Source: Vibrio sp. JC009 (lineage in GTDB: Bacteria > Pseudomonadota > Gammaproteobacteria > Enterobacterales > Vibrionaceae). Taken from it: DNA of 64,000 bases. The position numbers and the translations under genes are program-made. Shown piece by piece: positions 46,387 to 55,169 of this stretch (its first letter is position 1; every line of letters begins with the position of its first letter). Under the pieces are notes generated by a model. That model ran no database searches and had not been told where the DNA came from. It was given only the letters and a program-made list of their open reading frames with translations. The stretch lies in NCBI RefSeq assembly GCF_029016485.1, contig NZ_CP092107.1, positions 1,488,001-1,552,000 on the forward strand, in the 5' to 3' direction.

Positions 46387-47436
46387 TCAGGCTGAGTTCC
46401 GGGGGAGTTTATAAGCCAGAGCTAAAGCGAGTGGAAATATAACCAGCCATAGCAGAACTAAACCGTAGATTACGGATTTTTCTTCATTAAAAATAACAGA
46501 TCTGGGTACATGGGTTATCAGATATATGCTTTCATCATTGATGACTTCTGCCGGTGATTTTGTGCTCAGGTAAAAACGGGAATAGTAGTATTCGCCCTGA
46601 AAGTCAGAGACTTTTCCCTGAACAGAGTTGTGCATCTGTTCCCATACCTCTGGATAGTCATTCTGGAACAGAACTTGTTCCCTGTCTGGGAACATAAATG
46701 ACCACTCAGAATCAGAATTATCGCCTTTTAAATAATAGCCCTGATTATTGATTAAATAGCTTTTGCTGCTTTCATAGGTATTTTGGCTATCAACCAGGTT
46801 AAGTATCCGATCTCCTAAATAATTAATAACACCAATACCTATGAGTTCGCCGTGCAGAGAATGAATCGGCGTGCTAAAACGGATCATTGGTTTTATTGGT
46901 TGTTCAACCTTTCCATTTTCTCTGTTCAGGTCAAATTTTGATATGTAGATTTCTCCTGACTCAAGAACCATGGCATTTTTAACATAGTATCGCTGGCTTT
47001 TATTTTGCAGATTGTCCTTAGAAACTTGTCTGAATTTAAGGCCGGAGTCTTTATTGACTCTCATTACTTCACACCCTTGGGTGTCTAACAATCTTACCTG
47101 GTCATAATCTTTTACAAGTAAAAGCAGATCATGCATTAACGAGATAGAGTGATACTTTTTATTCCGGTTTAACAGCATTGTGAGCGAGAGTTTGTGCTGA
47201 GATAATTTGATTAAATCCTCTTCTACCAAACTAAACTCTTCTGTGATTTTATCTCTGAATTTGGAAAACTCAGTGTATTGTTTTGTATCACGTTTTTCTG
47301 AAATGCTGTTGTGTGCGATGCTGTAGCTAATTACCGTGAATAAGGAAAAGAGCAGAAACAAAATAGCAATGCGAAATGAAAATCGCCTGCTTATTTTACC
47401 CCAAGGTATTAATTTTTTACCTTTCGCCACTACCAT
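46387..47436 (-). CDS. Orphan Cache-like membrane sensor without output domain
   Basis: This 349-residue protein has an N-terminal helix (about 20-42), a long periplasmic domain resembling double-Cache sensors of diguanylate cyclases (VRLLDTQGCEVMRVN, NKSQRYYVKNA, GEIYISKFDLN, PMIRFSTPIHS), and a C-terminal helix (about 322-342). It ends with KLPRNSA; there is no GGDEF, HAMP or kinase domain. It follows a chemoreceptor gene on the same strand after 31 bp and may serve it in trans. Confidence 0.75.
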   Translation of the reverse strand: MVVAKGKKLIPWGKISRRFSFRIAILFLLFSLFTVISYSIAHNSISEKRDTKQYTEFSKFRDKITEEFSLVEEDLIKLSQHKLSLTMLLNRNKKYHSISLMHDLLLLVKDYDQVRLLDTQGCEVMRVNKDSGLKFRQVSKDNLQNKSQRYYVKNAMVLESGEIYISKFDLNRENGKVEQPIKPMIRFSTPIHSLHGELIGIGVINYLGDRILNLVDSQNTYESSKSYLINNQGYYLKGDNSDSEWSFMFPDREQVLFQNDYPEVWEQMHNSVQGKVSDFQGEYYYSRFYLSTKSPAEVINDESIYLITHVPRSVIFNEEKSVIYGLVLLWLVIFPLALALAYKLPRNSA

Positions 47437-47467
47437 TACACTGTTTTCCCTTTATTCATATAAATAA

Positions 47468-49144
47468 TTATATTTTAAACTGACTAAGCTGTCGTGAAAG
47501 ATCCTCACTAATTCGGTTGAGTGACTGACAGGTATTCAGCGTGCTGGAGACCTGCACAGAAGTATGGTTCGAAAGTTCGTTTACCTGAAGGATCCGCTGG
47601 TTCAGACCCTCGGTGACTTCTTTCTGCTCACCGGCAACACGGGCAATCTGAGAGTTCATATCCGTAACGGTATGCATAGAGCTGGTGATTGACTCCAGCG
47701 CTTCTTTTGCTTCCTGTGCTCCCTGTAGCGTTTCATTGCCGACAGCCTGGCTTGACTGCATCACGGTTACCGCTTTATTTATCAGAGACTGCATCTCCTC
47801 GATAATTGCCCGGATATCGGCGGTACTGCCTTCCGCTTTTGCTGCCAGCGCTCTTACTTCATCTGCCACCACAGCAAACCCGCGGCCATACTCTCCGGCT
47901 CGTGCTGCTTCAATGGCGGCGTTCAGCGCCAGAAGGTTGGTCTGCTCAGAAACGGACTGAATAACATCCACCACAGAGTTAATGGAGGAAGACTTCTCGT
48001 TAAGCTCGCTGATAACACTTACCGCGTTGTCCACTTCTTCTACCAGATGAGAAACAGAAGAGACCGCTGAGCCGACAACTGTCTTACCTGAATCGGCATA
48101 CTGGTTAACTTCCAGAGAAGCGTTTTCAGCGCCGTCTGCATTCTGAGCCACATCCATTGAGCTCATATTCATCTGGCTGATGGCGGTGGCGATCTGCTCG
48201 GTTTCTTTCTGTTGTTTCTGCATGGCCTCTTCGCCTTCCTGCATTGCCTGCAAGGTTTCGCCGGAAGCATGCTGAAGCTGATCGGTTGATTCGGTGATCT
48301 CTTTTATCAGCCCCTGAATCCGGCTGACAAAGCGGTTAAACGCGCCTGCGATAAGGGACATTTCATCTTTGCTGTGAATCTCAAGTCTCTGGGTAAGGTC
48401 GCCTTCACCCTGACCGATATCTTCCATCAGTTTCACCGTCATATTTATTGGATGAACGATGGCTTTTACCATCACAACGGAGGAGAGCAGGGTAATCAGT
48501 GCAAGGATAACCAAAACGGAGACGATGACTTTTTCTTCCCAGGCTACGGTCTCAGAAGAGTCGTGAGCCAGCGACTGGATTTGAAGACTGCTCTCCAGAC
48601 TGGACTGGCTGACAGCAACCTGCTCGCGAAGGAAGGTATTAAGCTCTGAAACCTTGGTTGCCTGACCTTCAATCTGTGCGCTGAAGCTGTTCAGGGTTTT
48701 GGATGTGTCGTTGATATTGATTAACGCTTCCCGTTTCAGGCGCTCGCTGATATCACTGACTTCATCGCTTACCTCTTCCAGAATCTCCAGCGCTTCCTCA
48801 TCAGCAACATCTTCAGAAAGCTCTTCGATGGTCTCGATAAGCTCTTCCAGAGTCTGGCTGATATCATCCACTTTTTTGCTGACCAGCTTGGTTCTCTGGT
48901 TAGCACGGTTTATACCATCAACAATAGCCAGCATATCGCTGTTCATCTCAGAGAGTTTCTGACTTCCTTCTTCAGAACCCTGTGAGGTGATTTCGGCACT
49001 GGCGGCGCTGTCCGTTGCTCCCTGTACAACCTGATCTAAACGTTCGGACAGCCCTCCAAAGGAGAACTTTGCCAGGATACTGATGGCGATCAGAACAACA
49101 AACAGACCGCCACCGGTAGCATATAATTTAGTTTTTATTAGCAT
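47468..49144 (-). CDS. Methyl-accepting chemotaxis protein with helical periplasmic domain
   Basis: This 558-residue chemoreceptor has a transmembrane helix near residues 9-28, an unusual Glu/Ser-rich helical periplasmic segment (about 30-200), a second transmembrane helix (about 205-227), HAMP and the MCP domain ([20 protein letters not shown] with [15 protein letters not shown]). It lacks a recognisable Cache or four-helix ligand site. The upstream gene encodes a secreted PilJ-type protein that may deliver the signal (inference). Confidence 0.9.
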   Translation of the reverse strand: MLIKTKLYATGGGLFVVLIAISILAKFSFGGLSERLDQVVQGATDSAASAEITSQGSEEGSQKLSEMNSDMLAIVDGINRANQRTKLVSKKVDDISQTLEELIETIEELSEDVADEEALEILEEVSDEVSDISERLKREALININDTSKTLNSFSAQIEGQATKVSELNTFLREQVAVSQSSLESSLQIQSLAHDSSETVAWEEKVIVSVLVILALITLLSSVVMVKAIVHPINMTVKLMEDIGQGEGDLTQRLEIHSKDEMSLIAGAFNRFVSRIQGLIKEITESTDQLQHASGETLQAMQEGEEAMQKQQKETEQIATAISQMNMSSMDVAQNADGAENASLEVNQYADSGKTVVGSAVSSVSHLVEEVDNAVSVISELNEKSSSINSVVDVIQSVSEQTNLLALNAAIEAARAGEYGRGFAVVADEVRALAAKAEGSTADIRAIIEEMQSLINKAVTVMQSSQAVGNETLQGAQEAKEALESITSSMHTVTDMNSQIARVAGEQKEVTEGLNQRILQVNELSNHTSVQVSSTLNTCQSLNRISEDLSRQLSQFKI

Positions 49145-49181
49145 ATGTTCCCCCTACTTCGACAGATAAACGACAGGTGGA

Positions 49182-50078
49182 TTACTTGGCAGCTTCCGCT
49201 TCGTAAAGCTGAACCGCTGCGTTCATTTCTTTAAGCAGTGGCAGGTTAGACTTTGCTATCTGAGCAATCTGATCCGCAGTGATGGATGTGGTTGCCGGAT
49301 CGGCACCTGCCTGAACCAGTGGCATAAAGTCGACCCAAAGGCCATTTACCACATCAAGCTGCTTGCGGATATGCTCCTGCTTAGTTCCCGGCAGACCAAG
49401 GGTTTCATCGCCGTCTTTCAGACCTTTTAAGGTGCTATCAAAAAGCGTGTAGGTCTCAAGCAGGTTCAGTTTGTTATCTTCAGCTTCATGTCCCAGTGCG
49501 ATAAGGAAGAACTCTTTACTCATCTTCTGAGACAGCATGCGCTGTTTACCGGAAAGGTTAAGTGTTGCAGCCAGCCCCGGTGCTGCTTCAAGGCCGCTTT
49601 TCTTCGCGTCTTTTTCGTAAAGGCCAACGGCTTTGTTCATCTGCTTAAGAAGCGGAAGGTTTTGACTGGCAATTGAAGCCAGCTGTTCATTGGATACCGA
49701 TTTTGAGTCAATGACGGATTTAACTACAGGATAGAATTCAGTCCAGATGGAGGAAACTTTATCCAGCTGGCGGATAATTCGTTTACTCTCTGTCGGAGGC
49801 AGGCCTAAGGAGGAATCGCCGTCACGCAGACCTTTCAGCGTCTTATCAAACAGCGCGGATGTCGCTTTCAGGTTATTAACGTTTTGCTCTACATCGACTT
49901 TTAATGCGATAAGGGCAACTTCCTTAGACATTTTCTGTGAGAGCATCCGCTGTTTGCCGGACAGGTTCAGGATGACTCCATATTCTGCGGCGCTTGGCGC
50001 TGCAAAGGATGAAACTGAAAGACCAAAGAACAGGCAAATTGCCATACCCAGTGAAGCAAGTACTCTCGAAACATTCAT
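49182..50078 (-). CDS. Secreted protein with two PilJ-type (type IV pili MCP N-terminal) repeats
   Basis: 298 residues from the ATG at 50078 (GAGGAAT upstream; an in-frame start at 50117 is weaker). A signal peptide ends SFA. Two homologous halves each begin LNLSGKQRMLSQKMSKE and contain FDKTLKGLRDGD or FDSTLKGLKDGD. This motif defines the PilJ-type sensor also found in nitrate-sensing NIT/NarX-like helices. With no transmembrane or output domain it should be a soluble periplasmic sensor, probably for the adjacent chemoreceptor. Confidence 0.83.
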   Translation of the reverse strand: MNVSRVLASLGMAICLFFGLSVSSFAAPSAAEYGVILNLSGKQRMLSQKMSKEVALIALKVDVEQNVNNLKATSALFDKTLKGLRDGDSSLGLPPTESKRIIRQLDKVSSIWTEFYPVVKSVIDSKSVSNEQLASIASQNLPLLKQMNKAVGLYEKDAKKSGLEAAPGLAATLNLSGKQRMLSQKMSKEFFLIALGHEAEDNKLNLLETYTLFDSTLKGLKDGDETLGLPGTKQEHIRKQLDVVNGLWVDFMPLVQAGADPATTSITADQIAQIAKSNLPLLKEMNAAVQLYEAEAAK

Positions 50079-50237
50079 AGTGTTTATTCCTCTTTTCAGA
50101 AAGATATAACGTACCACTCATTTGTTATGATGTAGTAAATTGAGTTATCTGTGCGTTACTAAGCTCACACTAATTATAATAAGGGTGAGCCATTTATGTA
50201 ACATTGAGCTGAAAAGTTAGAGGAAAAGTTTTAAGGA

Positions 50238-51014
50238 TTAAACCCGGGGAAGTTGCGGATTTTCCAGTACTATTTTTCTGCGGTTTTCTAAAGCTAAGGA
50301 ACGGACGCAGGTTCCGTAATACTGCTCAAAAAGAGAATCAAATTCGCCACTTGCTGTTATTTCTTTTAGTCCTTTTTCTACGCGCTCAGCCAGTTCAGGT
50401 TTTAACGGGTGAACGTAGAAAACCAGAGGGAAGGGGTAATAGAGCATCAGATCAGACTCTATAGCTAATCCCCCGATGGCGCTCGCCATGGTGTCGAAGA
50501 TAGTTTCCACTTCATTTGCGCCAAGTGAGACATAGTCGCATTCTCCCGCCTTCAGACGCTGAAAGATCTCTTCAAACAGTCCCTTCTCTACGACCTTATA
50601 GCCGTTATGGCGAAACAGGTCAGCGTCAGCCCAGGTTGCAGGAATGCCGGCTTTTAGCGTTTTTAACTCTGCTTCTTTGATGCTTTTAAAGCTCTCCTGC
50701 ATTTCCTGGCGAATAATCAGGATCCGGTTGCCCAGAATGCCTTTAGCCAGCGGAGTACCGATTTCAATAAACTCTTTACCGTGAAACTTGCTGTTTTCGG
50801 CCACGGTAACCAGAATATCTGCCCCTTTATAGAAAATATTGCCTTCATCTTCTGCATCAGGGTAATCCATCAAGTCACTTTGCAGGGTGAAATCGCCATA
50901 AGTGTCGCAGCTGGCCTGTAATACCGCTTCGAGTAGCTTAAATTCGTGGGCTTGTCTGGCTATCGATTTGTTTCCGTTCCAGAAGGTAATCTTGTTTTTG
51001 CTGTTATTCATCAT
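50238..51014 (-). CDS. Binding-protein-like (SBP family 3) protein without signal peptide
   Basis: A protein of about 258 residues starting at one of two adjacent ATGs (51014 or 51011); an in-frame TTG at 51041 is less likely. The sequence resembles periplasmic amino-acid-type binding proteins (ADLFRHNGYKVVEKGLFEEI, AGECDYVSLGANEVETIF, FYVHPLKPELAERVEKGLKEI) but has no signal peptide. It is divergent from the beta-glucan ABC operon, sharing a promoter region with three LacI-type palindromes. The role is unknown. Confidence 0.65.
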   Translation of the reverse strand: MMNNSKNKITFWNGNKSIARQAHEFKLLEAVLQASCDTYGDFTLQSDLMDYPDAEDEGNIFYKGADILVTVAENSKFHGKEFIEIGTPLAKGILGNRILIIRQEMQESFKSIKEAELKTLKAGIPATWADADLFRHNGYKVVEKGLFEEIFQRLKAGECDYVSLGANEVETIFDTMASAIGGLAIESDLMLYYPFPLVFYVHPLKPELAERVEKGLKEITASGEFDSLFEQYYGTCVRSLALENRRKIVLENPQLPRV

Positions 51015-51104
51015 AGTTTGAGGTTTGTTTAGTGACCGCAATCACGATTGCTTCAAATGGAGTTGTTTATCTGCTGGTTACTGTTACATCATTTAAAATA
51101 AAAA

Positions 51105-51116
51105 GAAAGCGCTTTC
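51105..51116. promoter_or_regulatory. LacI-type operator 1
   Basis: GAAAGCGCTTTC, a perfect 12-bp palindrome with the central CG step typical of LacI-family operators. Confidence 0.7.
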
Positions 51117-51314
51117 GCCGCGCTTTGTGACCAGGATTTTCTGCGATGAATCTATGTATCTGAAATCTTTATTGCGACTTTTCCACAAAAATTACATTGT
51201 CTGCTTTAGCTTTAAGTGGTGAGGGTTGTGTTTGACCATAGAATTGTGATCGATGTACAGTTTCAGCGTATATGTGATTGTTGAGTATGGCCAGGTACGG
51301 TAATCTTTGCTTAA

Positions 51315-51326
51315 GAAAGCGCTTTC
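51315..51326. promoter_or_regulatory. LacI-type operator 2
   Basis: GAAAGCGCTTTC, identical to operator 1, 104 bp before the binding-protein start. Confidence 0.72.
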
Positions 51327-51380
51327 AAAAAGTCTTATTCAAGAAATAAAACCTGGTCAGGTTTTTCTTTTAATTAAAAA

Positions 51381-51392
51381 GAAAGCGCTTTC
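51381..51392. promoter_or_regulatory. LacI-type operator 3
   Basis: GAAAGCGCTTTC, identical to operators 1 and 2, 38 bp before the binding-protein start, where it could block RNA polymerase. Confidence 0.75.
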
Positions 51393-51429
51393 ATAAAATG
51401 ACAATATCATTCAAAAAAGGGAAAACGTG

Positions 51430-53067
51430 ATGCAAAACAAAACCTTATTAGCTTCGCTTCTTTGTGGTGCAATGTTTGCCTCAGCTACAGTACAGGCTGA
51501 TGAGATTAAACAAGGCGGTACACTGACTGTTCCTATTATTAACACTGGTTTCGTAGAAAACTTTAACCCATATACAACAGGTGACCTTCTTCACGGGATC
51601 ATGTTTGAGCCTCTGGTTGTATTCAATAATATGACAGGTGAGACTGATTATCGTCTTGCAGAATCTATTAGTTATTCTGATGATCTGAAAACAATCACAC
51701 TTAAACTACGTGATGGGCTGAAGTGGTCTGATGGTGAAAAGCTGACCGCTGAAGACGTTGTGTTCAGTTTTATGATCACTAAAGACGCGCCTGCATTTGA
51801 TTCAAAAGGTATTTGGTCAGGTAAAAATCTAAAAGGTATCAAAGCCGTTGACGAGAAAACCGTTACTTTTGATCTGACATCACCAGACTCAACTTTTGTT
51901 TGGAACCTTGCTGCATACCATATCGTTCCTGAGCATATCTGGTCTAAAGCTAAAGACCTGACAACCTTCACCAACCCAAATCCGGTTGGCAGTGGTCCTA
52001 TGACTACGGTTAAGTACCTTAAGCCTCAGCAGATGCAGCTTTGCCGAAACGAAAACTACTACCTTGAAAACCGTCCTTATCTTGATTGCGTGACTTACCG
52101 TTCATACAACGATAACTCTCAGATTCAGCCTGCATTAATTAAGGGTGAAATCGATTGGGGTTCAAACTTTATTGCGGATATTGATTCTACTTTTGTTGCT
52201 GCCGATCCTGAGCACAACCATTACTGGTACCCGGCAAATGATGCAATCCATCTGTATGTAAATACCAAAGAAGCACCATTTAGTGACCTTCGTGTCCGAC
52301 AAGCACTCTCTATGGCTTTGGATCGTGAAGCTATTGTTGATATCGCAGCTTATGGCTATCCGACAGCTAACTTCAATGCCGGCGGTATTGGTGAGCTGTA
52401 CAAACCATTTATCAACAAAGGTATCTCTGCGAAATACAGTGGCCTTACAGAATACAACCCTGAAAAAGCTAAAGCGCTTTTGGATGAAGCTGGTCTGAAA
52501 GATAAAAATGGTGACGGATTCCGTGATGATGCTAACGGCAAGACAGTTGAGTTCGATATTGAAGTTGTAAACGGCTGGACTGACTGGATTCAGGTTGTTC
52601 AGATGGCAACTGAGTTCTTTGAAGAGGTAGGCATCAAGGCCAACGTTAAGACAGTTGACTGGGCGGTTTATGATAAGAACCTGAAGGACAGCAAATATAA
52701 AATGTCTATTAACTGGTCTCTGGTTGCAACAAACCCGATCCTTGCTTATCAGGAGTATTTCTCTACTTCCCGCATAGGTAAAACATGGCATGCCGGTCAC
52801 GGTGTGAATTCAGCTGAAATTGATGCTCTTATCGACAGCTTTGGTAAGACTGGCGATAAAGCTGAACAGCAAAAGATTCTTGACCAGCTTCAGCAGTTCA
52901 CAGCTGAACAACTGCCATTTATTCCACTGTTCTCCAATGCAACCTGGTATCAGTACCGCACTGAAAAGATCGCTGGCTGGCCAAGTGCAGAGAATCCTTA
53001 TGTTCAGCCTGTATGGTACGTTGGCGGTAAGCGCGTAATCATCCTGAACAATCTACACCTTAAGTAA
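51430..53067 (+). CDS. Family-5 oligosaccharide ABC transporter binding protein
   Basis: 545 residues from the ATG at 51430 (AAGGG about nine bases upstream). A signal peptide ends TVQA. The mature protein is an SBP family 5 (DppA/OppA-fold) protein: GGTLTVPIINTGFVENFNPY, LKLRDGLKWSDGEKLTAEDVVFS, and RVRQALSMALDREAIVD. Family-5 proteins of marine and thermophilic bacteria often bind beta-glucan oligosaccharides, and the neighbours (phosphorylase, GH16) support cello- or laminari-oligosaccharides over peptides (inference). Codon bias is strong. It is followed by a triple hairpin array. Confidence 0.85.
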   Translation: MQNKTLLASLLCGAMFASATVQADEIKQGGTLTVPIINTGFVENFNPYTTGDLLHGIMFEPLVVFNNMTGETDYRLAESISYSDDLKTITLKLRDGLKWSDGEKLTAEDVVFSFMITKDAPAFDSKGIWSGKNLKGIKAVDEKTVTFDLTSPDSTFVWNLAAYHIVPEHIWSKAKDLTTFTNPNPVGSGPMTTVKYLKPQQMQLCRNENYYLENRPYLDCVTYRSYNDNSQIQPALIKGEIDWGSNFIADIDSTFVAADPEHNHYWYPANDAIHLYVNTKEAPFSDLRVRQALSMALDREAIVDIAAYGYPTANFNAGGIGELYKPFINKGISAKYSGLTEYNPEKAKALLDEAGLKDKNGDGFRDDANGKTVEFDIEVVNGWTDWIQVVQMATEFFEEVGIKANVKTVDWAVYDKNLKDSKYKMSINWSLVATNPILAYQEYFSTSRIGKTWHAGHGVNSAEIDALIDSFGKTGDKAEQQKILDQLQQFTAEQLPFIPLFSNATWYQYRTEKIAGWPSAENPYVQPVWYVGGKRVIILNNLHLK

Positions 53068-53079
53068 ATAAGGTAATTA

Positions 53080-53177
53080 AGGGGACAGATTTCTGTTCCC
53101 CTGAAAAATATTAAGGGGACAGGCACCTGATCCCCTTGGGTAAAAAACAAATAAGGGGACAGGCACCTGATCCCCTT
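53080..53177 (+). repeat. Triple hairpin array between binding protein and permease genes
   Basis: Hairpin A (53080-53102) pairs AGGGGACAG with CTGTTCCCCT. Hairpins B (53113-53137) and C (53153-53177) are identical 25-nt units starting AAGGGGACAGGCACCTG and ending ATCCCCTT, 40 bp apart, with similar flanks. Stems pair AAGGGGA with TCCCCTT. They could protect the binding-protein mRNA 3' end or terminate partly. The GGGGACAGGCACC core resembles REP-type repeats. Confidence 0.85.
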
Positions 53178-53193
53178 GGTTAAAAGATGCGTT

Positions 53194-54168
53194 ATGTCCT
53201 TTTTACTTCGTCGTTTTAGTTTTTATTTCACTGCTTTTATCATTGCGATTTCATTTAACTTTATGCTGCCTCGCCTGATGCCTGGCGATCCGGTTGAGGC
53301 TCTGTTTGCAGCAGCACAAGGCCGGATGGACCCTGCTCAGATGGATGCAGTACGAGAAATGTATGGTTTCCTTGATGGAAACATCTTTGAGCAGTATCTG
53401 TCCTATCTGAAAAGTGTGTTCACTTTAGATCTTGGTCCATCTGTACTTATGTTCCCGGTTGGTGTTTCAGATGTTATCGCTATGGCTCTGCCATGGACAA
53501 TGTTCCTTGCGCTCGGGTCTCTGATTGTTGCTCTGATTATTGGTGTAAGTATCGGTACTTACGCTTCATATCACCGCGCAGGATTTTTTGGTCAGGTTGT
53601 TCCACCAGTGTTGGCGTTTATCAGCAACTTCCCATACATAGTAACGGCGCTGCTTCTTTTTTACATCTTTGGTCTAAAACTGGACATGTTGCCGCTGGCT
53701 TACACCTACAATCCTGAACTGGAACCGGCTTTCACCCTTGAGTTTATTGGCAGTGTCGCTAAGCACGCAATCTTACCAGTAGGTTCAATGGTAGTAGTTG
53801 GTATCTCTACCTGGGTATTCAACATGCGTAACGCAATGATCAACGTCCTTGGCGAAGATTATGTCACCATGGCTGAGGCAAAAGGTCTTAGCAGCTTCCG
53901 CGTGATGTACCGCTACGCGGGCCGTAACGCCATTCTTCCTGTTGCAACCGCGATTGCGATGGCTATCGGCTTCTCCTTTGCCGGTTCGATTATGACCGAG
54001 GTGGTATTTAACTATCAGGGTCTGGGTAACATTCTGCTGAAAGGCATTATCGCCCGTGATTACCCGCTGATTCAGGCCATCCTGCTGATTCTTGTTACAG
54101 CGGTACTGACAGCAAACTTTATTGCCGACCTGTTGTATGTCTGGCTGGATCCACGAATTTCTCACTAG
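53194..54168 (+). CDS. Oligosaccharide ABC transporter permease 1 (DppB/OppB type)
   Basis: 324 residues from the ATG at 53194 (MSFLLRRFSFYF); an in-frame TTG at 53176 lies inside hairpin C. Six transmembrane helices with early MLPRLMPGDPVEALF, characteristic of DppB-type permeases, and a coupling loop with YVTMAEAKGLSSFRVMYRYAGRN. No clear ribosome site is visible because the hairpin array abuts the start. It works with permease 2 (54177) and ATPases (55166, 56131). Confidence 0.88.
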   Translation: MSFLLRRFSFYFTAFIIAISFNFMLPRLMPGDPVEALFAAAQGRMDPAQMDAVREMYGFLDGNIFEQYLSYLKSVFTLDLGPSVLMFPVGVSDVIAMALPWTMFLALGSLIVALIIGVSIGTYASYHRAGFFGQVVPPVLAFISNFPYIVTALLLFYIFGLKLDMLPLAYTYNPELEPAFTLEFIGSVAKHAILPVGSMVVVGISTWVFNMRNAMINVLGEDYVTMAEAKGLSSFRVMYRYAGRNAILPVATAIAMAIGFSFAGSIMTEVVFNYQGLGNILLKGIIARDYPLIQAILLILVTAVLTANFIADLLYVWLDPRISH

Positions 54169-54176
54169 GTTTCATT

Positions 54177-55169
54177 ATGGATAACACTATGCAAACTAAC
54201 CAATCTTCAGGTGAAACTTCAATGCAAGTACAAGAGCCTTCGGGCGGAATGAAAAAGTTTAAAGAAGTGATGGGTAAGCTGTACGCATTCTTCTACGGTA
54301 ACCCACCTGCGATTATCGGTGGCTTCCTTATGGCAGTCATTTTATGTGGTGCCTTGATGGCTCCTGTTCTGGCTACGCATAACCCGGAAAAGCGTGTTGC
54401 CCGTCCGCACCAGCCGCCAAGTGCTAAACACATTATGGGTACAACCCGTAGCGGCCGTGACGTATACAGTCAGGTGCTTTACGGAGCAAGAAAGTCTCTG
54501 ACAGTTGCCATCTGTGCTGGTGCAATTGCAATGTCTCTGGCAGTTATCGTGGGTGTTTCTTCAGGTTACTTTGGTGGAAAGATTGACGAACGTCTGAACT
54601 TTCTGACGAACGTATTTCTGGTATTTCCGCAGCTCCCCTTATTGATTGTGCTGGCGGCCTTTCTGGGGCAAGTGGGGTCGCTGGTCATAACCGTCTTGCT
54701 CGGGATAACCTCCTGGCCCTGGGGGGCGAGGGTAATACGAGCTCAGACGCTGGCGATTCGTAACAAAGAGTTCATTATCTCTGCTGAAGTAATGGGTGAG
54801 TCTAAAATCCGCATTATTCTGGTAGAAATTCTGCCAAACCTTATCTCAATTGTGTTTGGTGGCTTCCTTGGTGCGGTTATCTATGCAATGGGCGCGGAAG
54901 CCGGTCTGGGCATCCTGGGTCTGGGTGATGCGACCGAAGTAAGTTGGGGCTCAATGCTTTACTGGGCACAGACTTCATCAGCACTGTATACAGGCGCATG
55001 GTGGGAGATGATGGTGCCTGCAATTGCACTGGCAATCACTGGTGGTGGTCTAGCACTGATTAACATGGCTATTGACCAGGTGAGTAACCCTAAACTGAAA
55101 ACCGGCCCGCACATCAAACTGTGGCACAAACTGAAGAAAGAAGCTGATATTCGCAGAGGTCTAAGATGA
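54177..55169 (+). CDS. Oligosaccharide ABC transporter permease 2 (DppC/OppC type)
   Basis: This 330-residue permease has about six helices, with the DppC-type TTRSGRDVYSQVLYGARKSL and coupling loop FIISAEVMGESKIRIILVEILPN. A patch at about 54631-54752 uses codons (ATA, CGA, AGG, GGG, CCC, CTC) nearly absent from the rest of this strongly biased gene, while the reading frame stays intact. Recombination or a translational slow zone is possible. The stop overlaps the first ATPase start (ATGA). Confidence 0.88.
   Translation: MDNTMQTNQSSGETSMQVQEPSGGMKKFKEVMGKLYAFFYGNPPAIIGGFLMAVILCGALMAPVLATHNPEKRVARPHQPPSAKHIMGTTRSGRDVYSQVLYGARKSLTVAICAGAIAMSLAVIVGVSSGYFGGKIDERLNFLTNVFLVFPQLPLLIVLAAFLGQVGSLVITVLLGITSWPWGARVIRAQTLAIRNKEFIISAEVMGESKIRIILVEILPNLISIVFGGFLGAVIYAMGAEAGLGILGLGDATEVSWGSMLYWAQTSSALYTGAWWEMMVPAIALAITGGGLALINMAIDQVSNPKLKTGPHIKLWHKLKKEADIRRGLR

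Larger units (their letters stand above)
51015..51429. promoter_or_regulatory. Divergent promoter region of the beta-glucan ABC operon
   Basis: This gene-free 415-bp region holds three exact GAAAGCGCTTTC palindromes (51105-51116, 51315-51326, 51381-51392). The two near the binding-protein gene are 66 bp apart; the third lies near the divergent gene. They are probably operators for the LacI-family regulator at 60799-61806. Multiple spaced operators suggest looping. Confidence 0.75.

Noticed and set aside
52162..52800. 212-residue minus-strand frame opposite the oligosaccharide-binding protein
   Set aside because: The plus strand codes for a clear family-5 binding protein with strong codon bias; the antisense frame is a by-product.
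53080..53177. Repeated units considered as a CRISPR array
   Set aside because: Only two identical 25-mers with a 15-nt gap, strongly self-complementary, no spacers of normal length and no cas genes.
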